From Rhynchosporium graminicola (taxonomy: Eukaryota > Ascomycota > Leotiomycetes > Helotiales > Ploettnerulaceae), in the NCBI GenBank assembly GCA_900074885.1, contig FJUW01000014.1, positions 68,505 to 132,504 of the forward strand: a DNA stretch of 64,000 nucleotides, in the 5' to 3' direction. The position numbers were made by a program, and so were the translations under genes. Positions 22,823 to 34,300 of this stretch are shown here, one piece after another. A model generated the notes under the pieces. That model made no database searches and was not told the origin of the DNA. It was given only the letters and a program-made list of their open reading frames with translations. Position 1 is the first letter of the stretch. Each line of letters starts with the position of its first letter.

Positions 22823-23212
22823 TATTACGAGGCGAATGTAAAGTATGCAATGCAAAAGCTCGTCTATATTATAAGGAGAACTAAGTAAGGAGGGAAGGGA
22901 GGAATAAGAGTCTCCCTTCGAAGAAAAGATAATGCCGCGGCCGCTAGTAGCAGTTGCATTATGTAAGGGGCGAGCCCCAGGATTAAGCACCGGCGATACC
23001 TGTGCTTACTAAGCCTAGCGGTACCCGCATGTTTTCCTTCGGAGCCAGGCTAGAACCTAACTCTCTCTTGTATCGAACTTCTTAAATACTACACTTGATT
23101 ATCTGCGTACGCGTTGCTCACCCGTGACACATTAGAACACGTATAACAATACGTCAGGTACTAGCGTAGACGCCTCAGGCGTCAAGTATACTAACGGGTG
23201 CAACCCGTCACA
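22823..23212 (-). mobile_element. Degenerate LTR-like sequence, reverse orientation, interrupted by a solo LTR
   Basis: The left end (TATTACGAGGCGAATGTAAAG) and right end (GTGCAACCCGTCACA) match the reverse complement of the two ends of the LTR of the short element at 54265-55803. All differences in the first 12 bp are transitions. The middle is diverged. Without the nested 168-bp solo LTR and its 5-bp TSD it is about 217 bp. The outside flanks (AAGAG and AAATC) do not match, so it is not a simple insertion. Confidence 0.5.
22962..23129. mobile_element. Solo LTR 1 (168 bp), TSD CATTA
   Basis: Begins TGTAAGGGG and ends CCCGTGACA, flanked by CATTA at 22957-22961 and 23130-23134. It is much richer in G/C than its surroundings and carries short inverted repeats (GGGGC/GCCCC near the start; AAGCAC/GTGCTT). 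It is related in layout to solo LTR 2 at 24954. TG...CA ends with a 5-bp TSD are diagnostic of an LTR insertion; loss of the interior implies LTR-LTR recombination. Confidence 0.75.
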
Positions 23213-23770
23213 AAATCTGCTGCTTCTACTATTATATTAGAAATTACTACTATATAATTAGTAGAGACTTGCGCTTTAAGATAATCTATAGAGAAAGTAT
23301 TTAAGGAGTTAGAGTTTATTAAGATAGTAAATTAAGATCCTAGAACCCTTAGATACTAGTATAATACTAATATAATATAAGATTTAGATACTTTAATACT
23401 AGATTCGGCGAAATCTAAAGTAATAGTATAAATAGTATTAAAGTAGATAAAGGAGTTAATTACTATTATATAGGAATTTACGAAGAAAGCTATATTTAAA
23501 GCTATAATATCTAATACTAGGGGAAAGAGGAATCTGCTTTCTAGTTCTAAGATAGTATCAGATCTAGATACTCTCGGACCCTCTCTAAAGAAGAAAGCTT
23601 ATAGGATTAGCTATTATACTCGATCTATTACTAAAGCTATATTATTAAATTTAAATAAGGAGTTAGATATAATAGTTCCGGTTCTAGATATTCTAGATTT
23701 CCTAGAAGCTTCGGAAACCTTAAGAGAGAAAGCTAGTAAAGTAGAAGTAATAAAGGAAGTAGAGTTTTAG
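23213..23770 (+). pseudogene. Candidate antisense ORF of Gyp1 family (copy a, truncated 5')
   Basis: Shares EFTKKAIFKAIISNT, GKRNLLSSSK, SLKKKAYRISYYT, KELDIIVPVLDIL and the KASKVEVIKEVEF tail with copies b and c. Its start is cut off at 23213 by the LTR-like sequence. Confidence 0.4.
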
Positions 23771-24953
23771 ATATAGTATTATTATAAAGTATAATTAGAG
23801 GATTATCCTTAGTAATAGATTTAATATTAATATCTATAATAGTTTATTTTCTTCTAAGTAACTATAGTTATCTATTCTATCTTCCTAAGCCTTAATCTAT
23901 TAATCTAGTTTATATAGAGGTCTAGGTTTACTTAGGTTAGTAATATAGAAGTCTCTAAGCTTCTATAGAGTACTTATTAAGTCGGAAGCGTTATATTAAG
24001 TTAAGTTTAGATCGTAGCTTAGCTAGCTAACTTAATACTTCAGATTATCTCTTAAGAGCTATATAGTAAGTACGTCTTATAACTCTTACTCTTCTTAACT
24101 AGTAATAATCTCCGGAAGTGGATTTAATAGCTCTTAGCTTAGTAATAGGTCGTCCGAGTCCTTAAAGAGTAATTCCGAAGCGAATATATTATATATAGAA
24201 GATCTGGGAGGTAAATCTAGCTTATAGGAGTATCCGATCCTAGCTAAGACTTAGTATAGTCTTACTTAGAAGCTAGATAGCTTTTTACTTAGCTAGTAAT
24301 TCTTAAGGTTCCTTATAAAGAGAAATACCTTATATCTAACTTCCTAGTCGATATTATACTATTTTAGGTTAGTTATAGCGCTTGTCTTTTACTAAGTAGC
24401 TAGTATATTAGCTTTTATAAACTCGATAGCGGATTTAGTATATTTAGCTAAGGATTTAGTATTAATATAGTTAATCTTCTCTTATAGTATTAATTAGTAA
24501 GTTACTTCTGATCTTAGCTATTCTATAGTAGTATACTATATTTAAGAGTTTATAACGCTATACCGATAGAATTATAAAGTAGAGTTACTTAAGCGCGGTT
24601 TATTATCAGTAGTAATTCGCCTTAGTTACTCTAGTAGTAATTAATAAAAAGTCTAAAGTATTAGTTAATATACTAGTTTATAATCTCTATTTATCTATTA
24701 GTTTACTAGTAGAAGGAGGTAAAGAGCTTAATCTTAACTCTAATTATATAGTAAAACTCTTACTAGAAAGATAAGATAAACTACGCTTCTTAATCGGATA
24801 TAATAAACTTAGAGGTATATCTGAAATAATATATCTATTAGATAAATAAAGTAGCTATCCCGCGGGTATTAATATTATAGTAATACGATATTAATATAGA
24901 GTCCTTCCTTAGGCGGTTAATAAATACTAAAATCCTATTAAATCTTTAGTTAT
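23213..24953 (-). mobile_element. Gyp1-a fragment 1 (Ty3/gypsy, 3' part of element)
   Basis: Collinear with Gyp1-c from about 29465 to 31201, and nearly as degraded. It covers the region between pol and the 3' LTR, including the plus-strand candidate ORF, and part of the integrase region (minus strand). It is the oldest host layer of the nest and continues at 25137, 53715, 55804 and 63481. Confidence 0.75.
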
Positions 24954-25136
24954 TGTAAGGGTCAAGCCCTTGGGTTATGGTGCTGGTATTACCAGCACGA
25001 CTCGCTGACTAAGGCTCGGTTGAGCCTTGGCACTGCGCACCTTTTCTTGCAGCTTCCGGTTAGATTCTTACTCTCTCCTTATCGAACTTGTTGAATACCA
25101 CCAGAACCCTCGTGTATACATTGTTCACCCGTGACA
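24954..25136. mobile_element. Solo LTR 2 (183 bp), flanked by GTTAT
   Basis: Starts TGTAAGGG, ends CCCGTGACA, with GTTAT at 24949-24953 and 25137-25141. Three consecutive hairpins are visible: AAGGG/CCCTT at about 24957-24972, GTGCTGGTA-T-TACCAGCAC at 24980-24998, and AAGGCTC-GGTT-GAGCCTT at 25011-25028. Unlike the host it is not TA-rich. Compared with other Gyp1 copies, about 730 bp of host is missing across the insertion. Confidence 0.75.
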
Positions 25137-25254
25137 GTTATAAAGTATTCTAAGGATTAATAGTCTGTATATACGCTAGTATAGTATTATAGCGATATAA
25201 GTTCAGGTCTCTATTTCTGGAAAGACTTAATAATAATATATAATTCCTTATTAT
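25137..25254 (-). mobile_element. Gyp1-a fragment 2 (RNase H region)
   Basis: Matches Gyp1-c from about 37470 to 37590. In that copy the minus strand encodes the RNase H motif VYIDYRSLEYF. It ends at the copia-2 insertion (TSD ATTAT) and resumes at 53715. Confidence 0.75.
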
Positions 25255-25447
25255 TATTGGTCCATAGTCACGTGTTAGTCGAGTATCTGCACCGGGGTTT
25301 AGCCGGCCAGATATATCTCCCTTACAAAGTCTCGACTACCTAGGAAAGACAGCCACGATACAATAGATAATACTACTACTATTATCACTATACTTTAGCT
25401 CACGCAGACTACTTGATTATACGTACTACGACAGAGTAATACTGATA
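25255..25447 (+). repeat. 5' LTR of copia-2
   Basis: 193 bp, paired with 53522-53714. Differences between the two LTRs are mainly C/T and G/A transitions. Contains CACGTG. Confidence 0.9.
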
Positions 25448-26620
25448 TTAATCAATAGACGTATAGATTATTTCACTCTTTGAAAGCAGTCAAATTTCAA
25501 GAATTTCGACTACTGAAAAGAGCGCGCTAGTAACCTTAAAGAGTAGAGATAACTACTATAGCAACAGCTCAAGTACTAGAGAAGACACGGTCTCCTCTTT
25601 GCTATTTAGCTTGAATTACTAAGGTAATTTGCCTGGATTCTACCTGCGACACGGTCAAAGGATTCGACTTCTAGTATATTATACTAATACCTTCTACGTA
25701 CTTACCTTCTACGTACCTACCTTCTACGTACTTCGATTACTACTGTAACCCGACTTCAAAGAACGCGCTTTTAAGACTTCGATTTGCGCCGAAAACTCGA
25801 AGTCAGACTTAAACGCGCTACGCTAGCGCTTCCCCTATATAACACTTAAGAATAACTCTATAACTAATATTATAAATAACCTCGGAATAGCACTAAAATA
25901 CTTATACGAACTAGACCTTCAATATAGTAAGAGATAATAATACCCCCGAGGGTAGTGCTCCTGACATATAAGAGCCCTCCGATAAGGACCTACTAGAACC
26001 GGAGACTATACGGAAACAGGGAGAAAGTCTTATCAGATAAATCAAGAGCTCTGACTACTTAGATAGACCCCTATACTCCTTATTTAAGGAGATCTACGAA
26101 GGTTAGATAGTAGACTCTTTCAAATCTATTAAGAAATCGTCAAATAATAACCTTATATTTACCTTACGTACTAAAGGCGTATTTATCGTAGATAGCGATA
26201 AACCTACGCAAGAGCTATATAAGCTTCTATATATTCTATAGAATACTATACGTAGTAGTTAGACCTTAAAGGAGCTAGAGAGTATAGTAGGAGGGAAGAT
26301 ACTCTCTGCATAGCTATAGTATATAGTATTAAACCTACCTATACTAGAGAAGCTAACTATATAAATATCTGCGCAGTAACAGAGAGATAAAAGAGAGAAG
26401 AAGCGAGATAAAAGAGAGAAGGAGATAATAAACGATATAGCTACTTAATAAGACGAATTAGAGTATAAGAGATCAAAGAAGGAATTCCATAGACTGCGAT
26501 AAAGACGCTATACTATACTCGGCTTACCTCCTATCAGCGAATTCGACTTTAACGAAGAATACTACGAACCTCCATAACACGACCGAGATTCTACCGAAGG
26601 AGTATAGTAATCTAGATAAT
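25448..26620 (+). pseudogene. copia-2 gag, first part
   Basis: Follows the 5' LTR. Plus-strand fragments are protein-like with many stops, including a Lys/Glu/Arg-rich run near 26370-26460. The frame is cut at 26620 by the Gyp1-b insertion and resumes at 48844. No conserved motif is readable here, so assignment rests on position. Confidence 0.5.
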
Positions 26621-26625
26621 ATAAA

Positions 26626-26892
26626 TGTAACGACACAAGACTCAAGGCGGTATATAAGCAAGGATAAATAAGTAGGGAGGCTAAGAGCGATCTTATATAG
26701 TCTACTACGAAGGAAACAAAAAGATAAGGAAGGAAGAAGAAGAGAGATAGAGTATAAGGCACCTTATAATATATACTAGTACTAGTCCGATACTATATCA
26801 AGTCGAATACTAGTTCTGCCGGGATACCTATGAACTTAGGCCCTAGTATCTATCCTTCTTCTTATATAATATTCAGGTGAGCTATCGTTATA
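26626..26892 (-). repeat. Gyp1-b 3' LTR (left)
   Basis: 267 bp. Ends TGTAACGA...TCGTTATA. Keeps the unmutated TG at its start. Confidence 0.85.
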
Positions 26893-28294
26893 TTACCCTC
26901 CTCCTAAGAAAAGCTTAACCCTAAGCTCGGAAGGTTATATTTTATACTAGAAATTAGTTTTTATTATAACTATTTTCGTCGATATTCGCGTAATAAGCAC
27001 TAGCTATTCTTTAGTAGTAGTAAATTCTTTATTAGGTTCTAACTAGTTATATCGCTATAATAGTACTATATTAGTCGTAGCTTCTAAATTAAGCGATAAG
27101 CTATATTTACTTTATCTATTTATAGCGGGAGTCGAGTTTAAGTAGGGCGTAAGGTATATAAAGGAAGGAGTTTATTAATATTAGAGCTTTTCCTTTTTAA
27201 CTACGATAACTACTTCTACTTATAAGTTTACTCTCCTTAGACTACGATATAGTTTCTAAAGTAAGTATTATTACTAACTACTATAGTAATCTACTATAAT
27301 CTTATATATTAATCGACCTAATTAACTCTTCTCTTATTATAAGTAAGTTCCTTATCTTAGTATTAGAAATAGTCTTCGAGTGCGATACGAGAGTTTCACG
27401 GATCTATAACGCTAACTCCTATAGTACCTTTACTAGTTCCCGCTAGTACTCTTTCAGTAGCGTATTATATATATTACCTGCGATATATTCGCGCTTTCCT
27501 TAAGATAAAGTATAATAATACTTCTATTCTAGAACTTCTATATTCGTTTAATAAGCTTAACTCTAAGCTTTATAAGTATTATTCGGCGTTAAAGAGCGCT
27601 TATAAATATATAAGTTACTTAAACTTAAATATAATTATATATACTAATACGTTATAATTACTCGATTATATTAATATAGAGTATATTATTTTATCTAGTT
27701 TACTTCTTAGTAGCGAAGCTAAGGACGCGGAGCTAAATCGGGGCGATATTATAGCTACTTATAAGGCTATTAATCAGATCTATTATCTCGCGAAATCTGC
27801 TACTTCTACTATAGCGTTAGAGATTACTATTATATAATTAGTAGAGACTTAAGCTTTAAGGCGATCTATAGAGAAAGTATTTAAGGAGTTAGATTTTATT
27901 AAAGTAATAAGTTAAGATCCTTAAACCTTTAGATATTAGTATAATACTAATATAATATAGGATTTAGATCTTCTAATAGTAGATTCGGTGAAATCTAGAT
28001 TAATAGTATAAATAGTATTAAAGCAGACGAAAGAGTTAAATAGTATTATATAGGAATTTACGAAGAAAGCTATATTTAAAGCTATAATATCTAATACTAA
28101 GAGAAAGAGGAATTTACCTTCTAGTTCAGAGATAATATTAGATCTAGATACTCCCGGACTCTCTCTAAAGAAGAAAGCGCATAGGATTAGCTATTATACT
28201 TAGTCTACTACTAAGGCTATATTAGCAGATTTAAGTAAGGAGTTAAATATAATAATTCCGATTCTAGATATTCCAGATTTACTAGAAGCTCTAG
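26893..28294 (-). mobile_element. Gyp1-b internal fragment between pol and 3' LTR
   Basis: Collinear with 28563-29955 of Gyp1-c. Begins with the polypurine tract (as CCCTCCTCCT on plus) and contains the TATATAAA box at 27155-27162. It holds most of the plus-strand candidate ORF. It ends abruptly at 28294, at LTR B. Confidence 0.8.
27500..28290 (+). pseudogene. Candidate antisense ORF of Gyp1 family (copy b)
   Basis: On the strand opposite gag-pol, one register reads as protein-like sequence. Stretches include LELLYSFNKLNSKLYKYYSA, LLLSSEAKDAELNRGDIIAT, YKAINQIYYLAKSATSTIA, SIEKVFKELDF and KAIISNTKRKRNLPSSSE, rich in K and E with a basic KRKR patch. Nearly all interrupting stops are TAA/TAG, which could come from CAA/CAG Gln codons by C-to-T change. 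The same protein is seen at 29170-30020 and 23213-23770. A TATATAAA box lies about 340 bp upstream. It matches no family I know. The mirror minus frame is also partly open, so the strand is inferred from composition. Confidence 0.4.
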
Positions 28295-28562
28295 TATAAC
28301 GACACAAGACTCAAGGCGGTATATAAGTAAGAATAAACAAGTAGGGAGGCTAAGAGCGATCTTATATAGTCTACTACGAAGAAAACAAAAAGATAAGGAA
28401 GGAAGAAGAAGAGAGATAAAGTATAAGGCACCTTATATATATATGCTAGTACTAGTCCGATACTATACCGGGTCGGATACTAGTTCTGCCGGGATACCTA
28501 TGAACTTAGGCTCTATTATCTATCCTTCTTCTTATGTGATATTCAAGTAAGCTATCGTTATA
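28295..28562 (-). repeat. Gyp1-c 3' LTR (left)
   Basis: 268 bp, from TATAACGA to TCGTTATA, followed by a C-run that is the complement of the polypurine tract. Confidence 0.85.
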
Positions 28563-29169
28563 TTACCCCCCCCCTAAGAAGAGCTTAACTCTAAGCTCGG
28601 AAGGTTATAGTTTATACTGGAATTAATCTTTATTATAACTATTTTCGTCGATATTCGCGTAATAGGCGCTAGCCGCTCTTTAGTAGTAGTAAATTCTTTA
28701 TTAGGTTCTGACTAGTTATATCGCTATAATAGTACTATATTAGTTATAGCTTCTAAATCGGGCGGTAAGTAGTATTTACTTTATCTGTTTATAGTAGGAG
28801 TCGAGTTTAAGTAGGGCGTAGGGTATATAAAGGAAGGGGTTTATTAATATTAGAGCCTTTCCTTTTTAACTATAATAACTACTTTAACTTATAAGTTTAT
28901 TCTCCTTAGATTACGATATAACTCCTAGAGTAGGTATTATTACTAACTACTATAGTAGTTTACTATAATCTTATATATTAATTAACTTAATTAACTCTTC
29001 TCTTAATATAAGTAAGTTTCTTATCTTAGTTTTAGGGATAGTCCTTAAGTATAATATAAGGGTTTTACAGATCTATAACGCTAACTCCTATAGTACTTTT
29101 ACTAGTTCCTGCTAGTACTCTTTCGGCGGCGTATCGTATATATTACTTATAGTATATTCGCGCTTTCCT

Positions 29170-30020
29170 TAAGATAAAGTATAATAATACTCCTATTTTA
29201 GAACTCTTATACTTATTTAATAAGCTTAACTCTAAGCTTTATAAGTATTATTCGGCGTTAAAGAGTAGTTACGAGCCTATAGATTACTTAAACCTAAACG
29301 TAAGTATATATACTAACGCGTTATAGTTACCTAACTATATTAATATAGAGTATACTATTTTATCCGGGTTACTTCTTAGTAGCGAAGCTAAAGACACGGA
29401 GCTAAATCGGAGCGGTATTATAGCTACTTATAAGGCGATTAATCAGATCTATTATCTTACGAAATCTACTACTCTTATTATTACGTTAGAGATTACTACT
29501 ATATAATTAGTAGAGACTTAAGCTTTAAAGCGTTCTATAGAGAAGGTATTTAAGGAGTTAGAGTTTATTAAAGTAATAAGTTAAGATCTTAAATCCTTAG
29601 ATACTAGTACGATATTAATATAATATAGGATCTAGATCTTTTAATAGTAGATTCGGCGAAATCTAGGTTAATAATATAAATAGTATTAAAATAAATAAAG
29701 GAGTTAAATAGTATTATATAGGAATTTATAAAGAAAGCTATATTTAAAGCTATAATATCTAATACTAAAGGAAAGAGGAATTTACTTTCTAGTTTAGAGA
29801 TAGTATTAGATCTAGATACTCTCGGACTTTCTCTAAAGAAGAAACCTCGTGGGATTAGCTATTATACTTAGTCTACTACTAAAGCTATATTAGTAGATTT
29901 AGGTAAGGAGTTAGATATAATAGTTCCGGTTCTAGATATTCTAGAATTACTAAGAGCTCCGGAGAACTTAGGGGAGAAAGCTAGTAAAGTAGAAGTAGTT
30001 AAAGAAGTAGAGTTTTAGAT
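29170..30020 (+). pseudogene. Candidate antisense ORF of Gyp1 family (copy c)
   Basis: Equivalent of 27500-28290 but running further. The extra tail ends in a Glu/Lys/Val-rich segment (GEKASKVEVVKEVEF). It shares LLLSSEAKD, YKAINQIYYL, SIEKVFKELEF and KAIISNTKGKRN with the other copies. The TATA-like box of this copy is at 28824-28831. No family recognised. Confidence 0.4.
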
Positions 30021-31201
30021 ATAGTATTATTATAGAGTATAATCAGGGGATTATCCTTAGTAATAAATTCTAATACTAGTAACTATAATAGCTTATTATC
30101 CTCTAAGTAACTATAGTTATCTATTTCGTCTTCTTAAGCTTTAATCTACTGATCTAGTTTATACGGAGGTCTAAGTTTACTTAGGTTAGTAGTATAGAAG
30201 TCTCTAAGCTTATATAGAGTACTTATTAAGTCGGAAGCGTTATACTAAGTTAGGTCCGGGTCGTAGCCTAGCTAGCTAACTTAATACTTCAGATTATCTC
30301 TTAAGAGCTATATAGTAAGTACGTCTTATAACTCCTACTCTTCTTAAGTAGCGATAACCTCTAAGGGTAGGTTTTATAACTCCTAGCTTAGTAATAAGTC
30401 GTCCGGGTCCTTAAAGAGTAATTCGGGAGCAAATATATTATAAATAGAAGATCCTAGAGGTAAATCTAGCTTATAGGAGTATCTGATCTTAGCTAAGACT
30501 TAGTATAGCCACCTAGAGACTAGATAGCTTTTTACTTAGCTAGTAATTCTTAAGGTTCCTTATAAAGAGAAATACCTTATCTCTAACTTCTTAGTCGATA
30601 TTATACTATTTCGGGTTAGTTATAGCGCTTATTTTATATTAAGTAGCTAGTATATTAGCTTTTATAACCTCGATAGCGGATTTAGTACGTTTAGCTAAGG
30701 ATTTAGTATTAGTATAATTAAGCTTCTCTTATAGTATCGATCTGATAAGTTACTTCTAGTCCTAGCTATTCTACGGTAGTATATTATATTTAAGAGTATA
30801 TAGCGCTATACTAATAGAATCGTGAGGTAAGGTTACTTAAGCGTAGTTTATTATTAGTAGTAGTTCGCTCTAGTTACTCTAGTAGTAATTAATAAAGGGT
30901 CTAAGGTATTAGTTAATATACTAGTTTATAATTTCCGTTTATCTATCGGTTTACTAGTAGAAAGAAGTAGAGAGCTTAACTTTAACTTTAATTATATAGT
31001 AAAACTCTTACTAGAAAGATAAGACTAGCTAAGCTTCTCGGTCGGATATAATTAACTTAGAGGTATATCCGAAACGATATATCTATTAGATAAATAATAT
31101 CGCTATCCTATAAGTATCGATATTATAATAGTATAGTATCGATACGGAGTCTTTCCCTAGGCGATCGATAAATACTAATATCTTATTAAATCCTTAGTTA
31201 T

Positions 31202-31380
31202 TATCGCAAGGTTACGTTGATCTTCAGAGTAAAGCATAGAGTAGTTAAATGATATTTAGTTGTATTGCAGTACTAATTACTATGGAGAGTCGGCAGAAGA
31301 TATTATCTAGGAATATCCGCACGGACTATGCACGTGACTATAGTCACCTGATCTATGCTAAGACCTATATCCTCGCAATA
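31202..31380 (-). repeat. copia-1 3' LTR (left)
   Basis: 179 bp, from TATCGCAAGG to CGCAATA. The original TG and CA ends are changed to TA. Contains the perfect palindrome GTGACTATAGTCAC, which is imperfect in the other LTR. Confidence 0.9.
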
Positions 31381-34300
31381 TACCCCTCTGTAGAGATACT
31401 ATAAAGTCAGTAACTTCTATAGGTACAAGTGATCTAATTTCCTATAATTAGTCGATTATACTATCGTATGCGTACGTATAGTAATACCCCTAGAGACTAG
31501 CACTATGCCTCGATATCACGTAAATCTGGATAAACTATAGGTTCCGTAATTCCTTTAAGATAAGTCAGCCTTCTAATTGATATCTACACCCCTTATTCTA
31601 GGTATAAAACGGTTATATTCAGTATTACTATAAAGGCCTTGAGGTCTTATAGGCTAAGTAGTTTAGTGAAACCGTCTGCCGCGTTCTCTTTTGAGGGTAT
31701 ATACTAAGGGTCTAAATAACCTCTAGCGACATCCTAGCGAAAGTAATAAAATTTAATATCGATATACTTAGTACGTTAGTATAATTCAGGGTTCTCCGAT
31801 AGAGATAAAGCTCCCTGATTATCGTACTATATCTCTATACTCCTAGAGTCTGGCTTATTATAGCCTAGCTCCTTCAGTACTTAGCGTATCTATGAAGCTT
31901 CTCTAGCAAAAGCGCATATAGCTATATACTCTGCTTCCGTAGAGGTAAGAGCTATAGTAGTCTGTCGCTTTGAAATAGCTGAGAAAACACCTCCTATAAG
32001 GAAGAAATAGACTCCGGTATATGATACTCTATTAATTCGGTTACCGGCTTAATTAGAGTCGTAGAAACCTCTTAATTTCATCTTCTCTCTGTCGGTAACG
32101 TCTCCTCCGTAAGTCGTAGCGTAGTACTTCGTACTTTATAGGTACGCAAGTACTCTCTTAGCGCTCGCAAGGTGTTAAGGTAATAGATTTATTAGAAATT
32201 ATGATAGTATAGAGCAGTAGTATAGTATATCCTAGCGAGTATAAGCTAGGTACTATAAACTACCGTAAAGCTATTAATATAGCTTGATTTCTTATAGAGT
32301 AGCTACTCCCTTGAATTTAACTATAGAAACCTCTGAACTAGTAGTAAAGGGCGTATCGGCGCTCTTACAGTTAGTTATTCTAAATCGATCTAATATCTTA
32401 TCGATATACGTATCTTAGTAAAGAGAAATCGTCTTCTTCTCTCTGTCACATATAATTCTGACTCTAAGGAAGTACTTGGCTAGTCTAGCTAGAAGGATAT
32501 TAAACACGGTAAGAAGCTTCACTTTAAGCTCTTTAAGTGCTAATCTAGCTTTTGAGATAACTAGAAAATCGTCGACGTAAGTAACGATAATAATCTTAGT
32601 TTCTCTGTTGATATATACGCAATTATCGGTTTATAAAGGTATAAAGTCGATAATACCGAACTCCTTGCGTAGTATCTCTTACTAGAGGCGTGGAAACTAC
32701 TTCAGACCGTATAGAGCCTTTAGTAAGAGTATATATTTATCGTCTTTGAGTCTACGCCTAAATTATCTATAAAATAGCAGCAATTTAACGTATATCTAGG
32801 TATCAGCTTCACTATATAAGAATGCTATTACTATATCAAATTGTTCGACTTCTAAGTCGTACTCTGCTGCAACTACTAAGCCTATCTTCTAAGTAGAAGA
32901 TTTATAGACTCCGGTATATATCTGATTGTAATCGTAACTAAATCGTTACGTATAACCTTAGACTATAAATCTGACCTTATATTTGTCGATTTTACTGTCT
33001 ATATCTCTCTTAGTCTTGAAAACTAGACAAGAACCTAGTACTCTATACTCTTTTGGCATATCAGAGCGACTTATAGTCTTCTAAGTCGACTTCTCCTTAA
33101 GAGATCGGTATTCCTTAATAACTGCCTTCTTCTATTCTAGCTAATCAGGTCTCTTTATAGCCTGATCTAAGGTAGTCGGATCGTCCAAAAATAGCGACTC
33201 TTCTTGAGCTGTATAGAAGGCTAGTCGATACTGACTAGTACTCTCTTATACTTCTTCAAGTAGTGAAATTACATAGGAGTAGCTGTTATTTAGTTCTAGG
33301 GTTGCCTCAGGCGTTAAGTTTAGAGTCGGAGTCGGATTATTACGGCTAGAGCGTGTAGTCCTAGGGACGTACTCCGGCATATAGTTCTTGGATCCAGGAG
33401 GCCTACTACGCTTCTTTTGTATAGCAATTTGCTCCGGAATATCGACCTCTAGTGCTGGAACTTCGTCCTCAACTATAGATTCGGCATCCGTACTACTATC
33501 GACTTCTTCTTCCGAGACTATACCTGTATTAGGAGTAGTAGTAATAGTAACCTCGATATCTTGATTTTAACTCAAAGTATCGATAGAATCACCCCTGGTT
33601 TAAGGTACTATTATAGCGTCTTCTTCGTGAGGTTCTATAACTAAGCCGTCTTTATTAAATCGTAGATAAGAGGTACGAACTACCTTTCTATTAACTAGGC
33701 ATCTATAGATATTATAACCTTCAAATCCCACTAGAATACTCTTTTCAGCTCTAGGAGCTACCTTATAGCTCTGGACTCTCTTCTCCTTATCAATTAGTAT
33801 GAAGACTAGATATCCTAATATACGAAGATACTTAATAGAGGGAGTATAGTTCACCTCTGGTTTAATATCGTCCTAGAAGTACTTAAAAGGAGTCTTCCCT
33901 TCTACTCTAGAAGTAGAGGTAAGGTTAGCGATATATATATAAGCGAGTAGAATTTCCGGCTATATATAGTCAGGTATATTCTAGTCCACTATAATTATAC
34001 GTACTTTCTCGATAATCATACGTATAGAGCGTTTAGCTCTTCTATCTTACTCTAGAGTATACGGAGTAGACTCCTCTAGTAGTATTCTAAGGTAGTCGGT
34101 AAGCTCTTTCATCTGAGAGGGAGAGTACTCCTTACTCCCGTTATATCTTTATACCTTAATTTTGCAGTAATACTATATTTCGGCTAACTTGATTAGCTTT
34201 TAATTAGCTAGGTATATATCCGACTTCTTAGCGTAAGTAAAAGCCTACTTTCTAGTCGAATAGGCGCATAAGAAGATAGAGGCGTAAGAGTGACTATTCA

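Noticed and set aside
22805..22990. Minus-strand frame over the LTR boundary
   Set aside because: It crosses the insertion junction of the solo LTR at 22962, so it cannot be an ancestral gene.
23161..23212. Hairpins GACGCC-TCA-GGCGTC and ACGGGT-GCA-ACCCGT considered as a CRISPR-like or terminator element
   Set aside because: They are inside a eukaryotic LTR-like sequence, unrepeated and without spacers; most likely LTR end structure.
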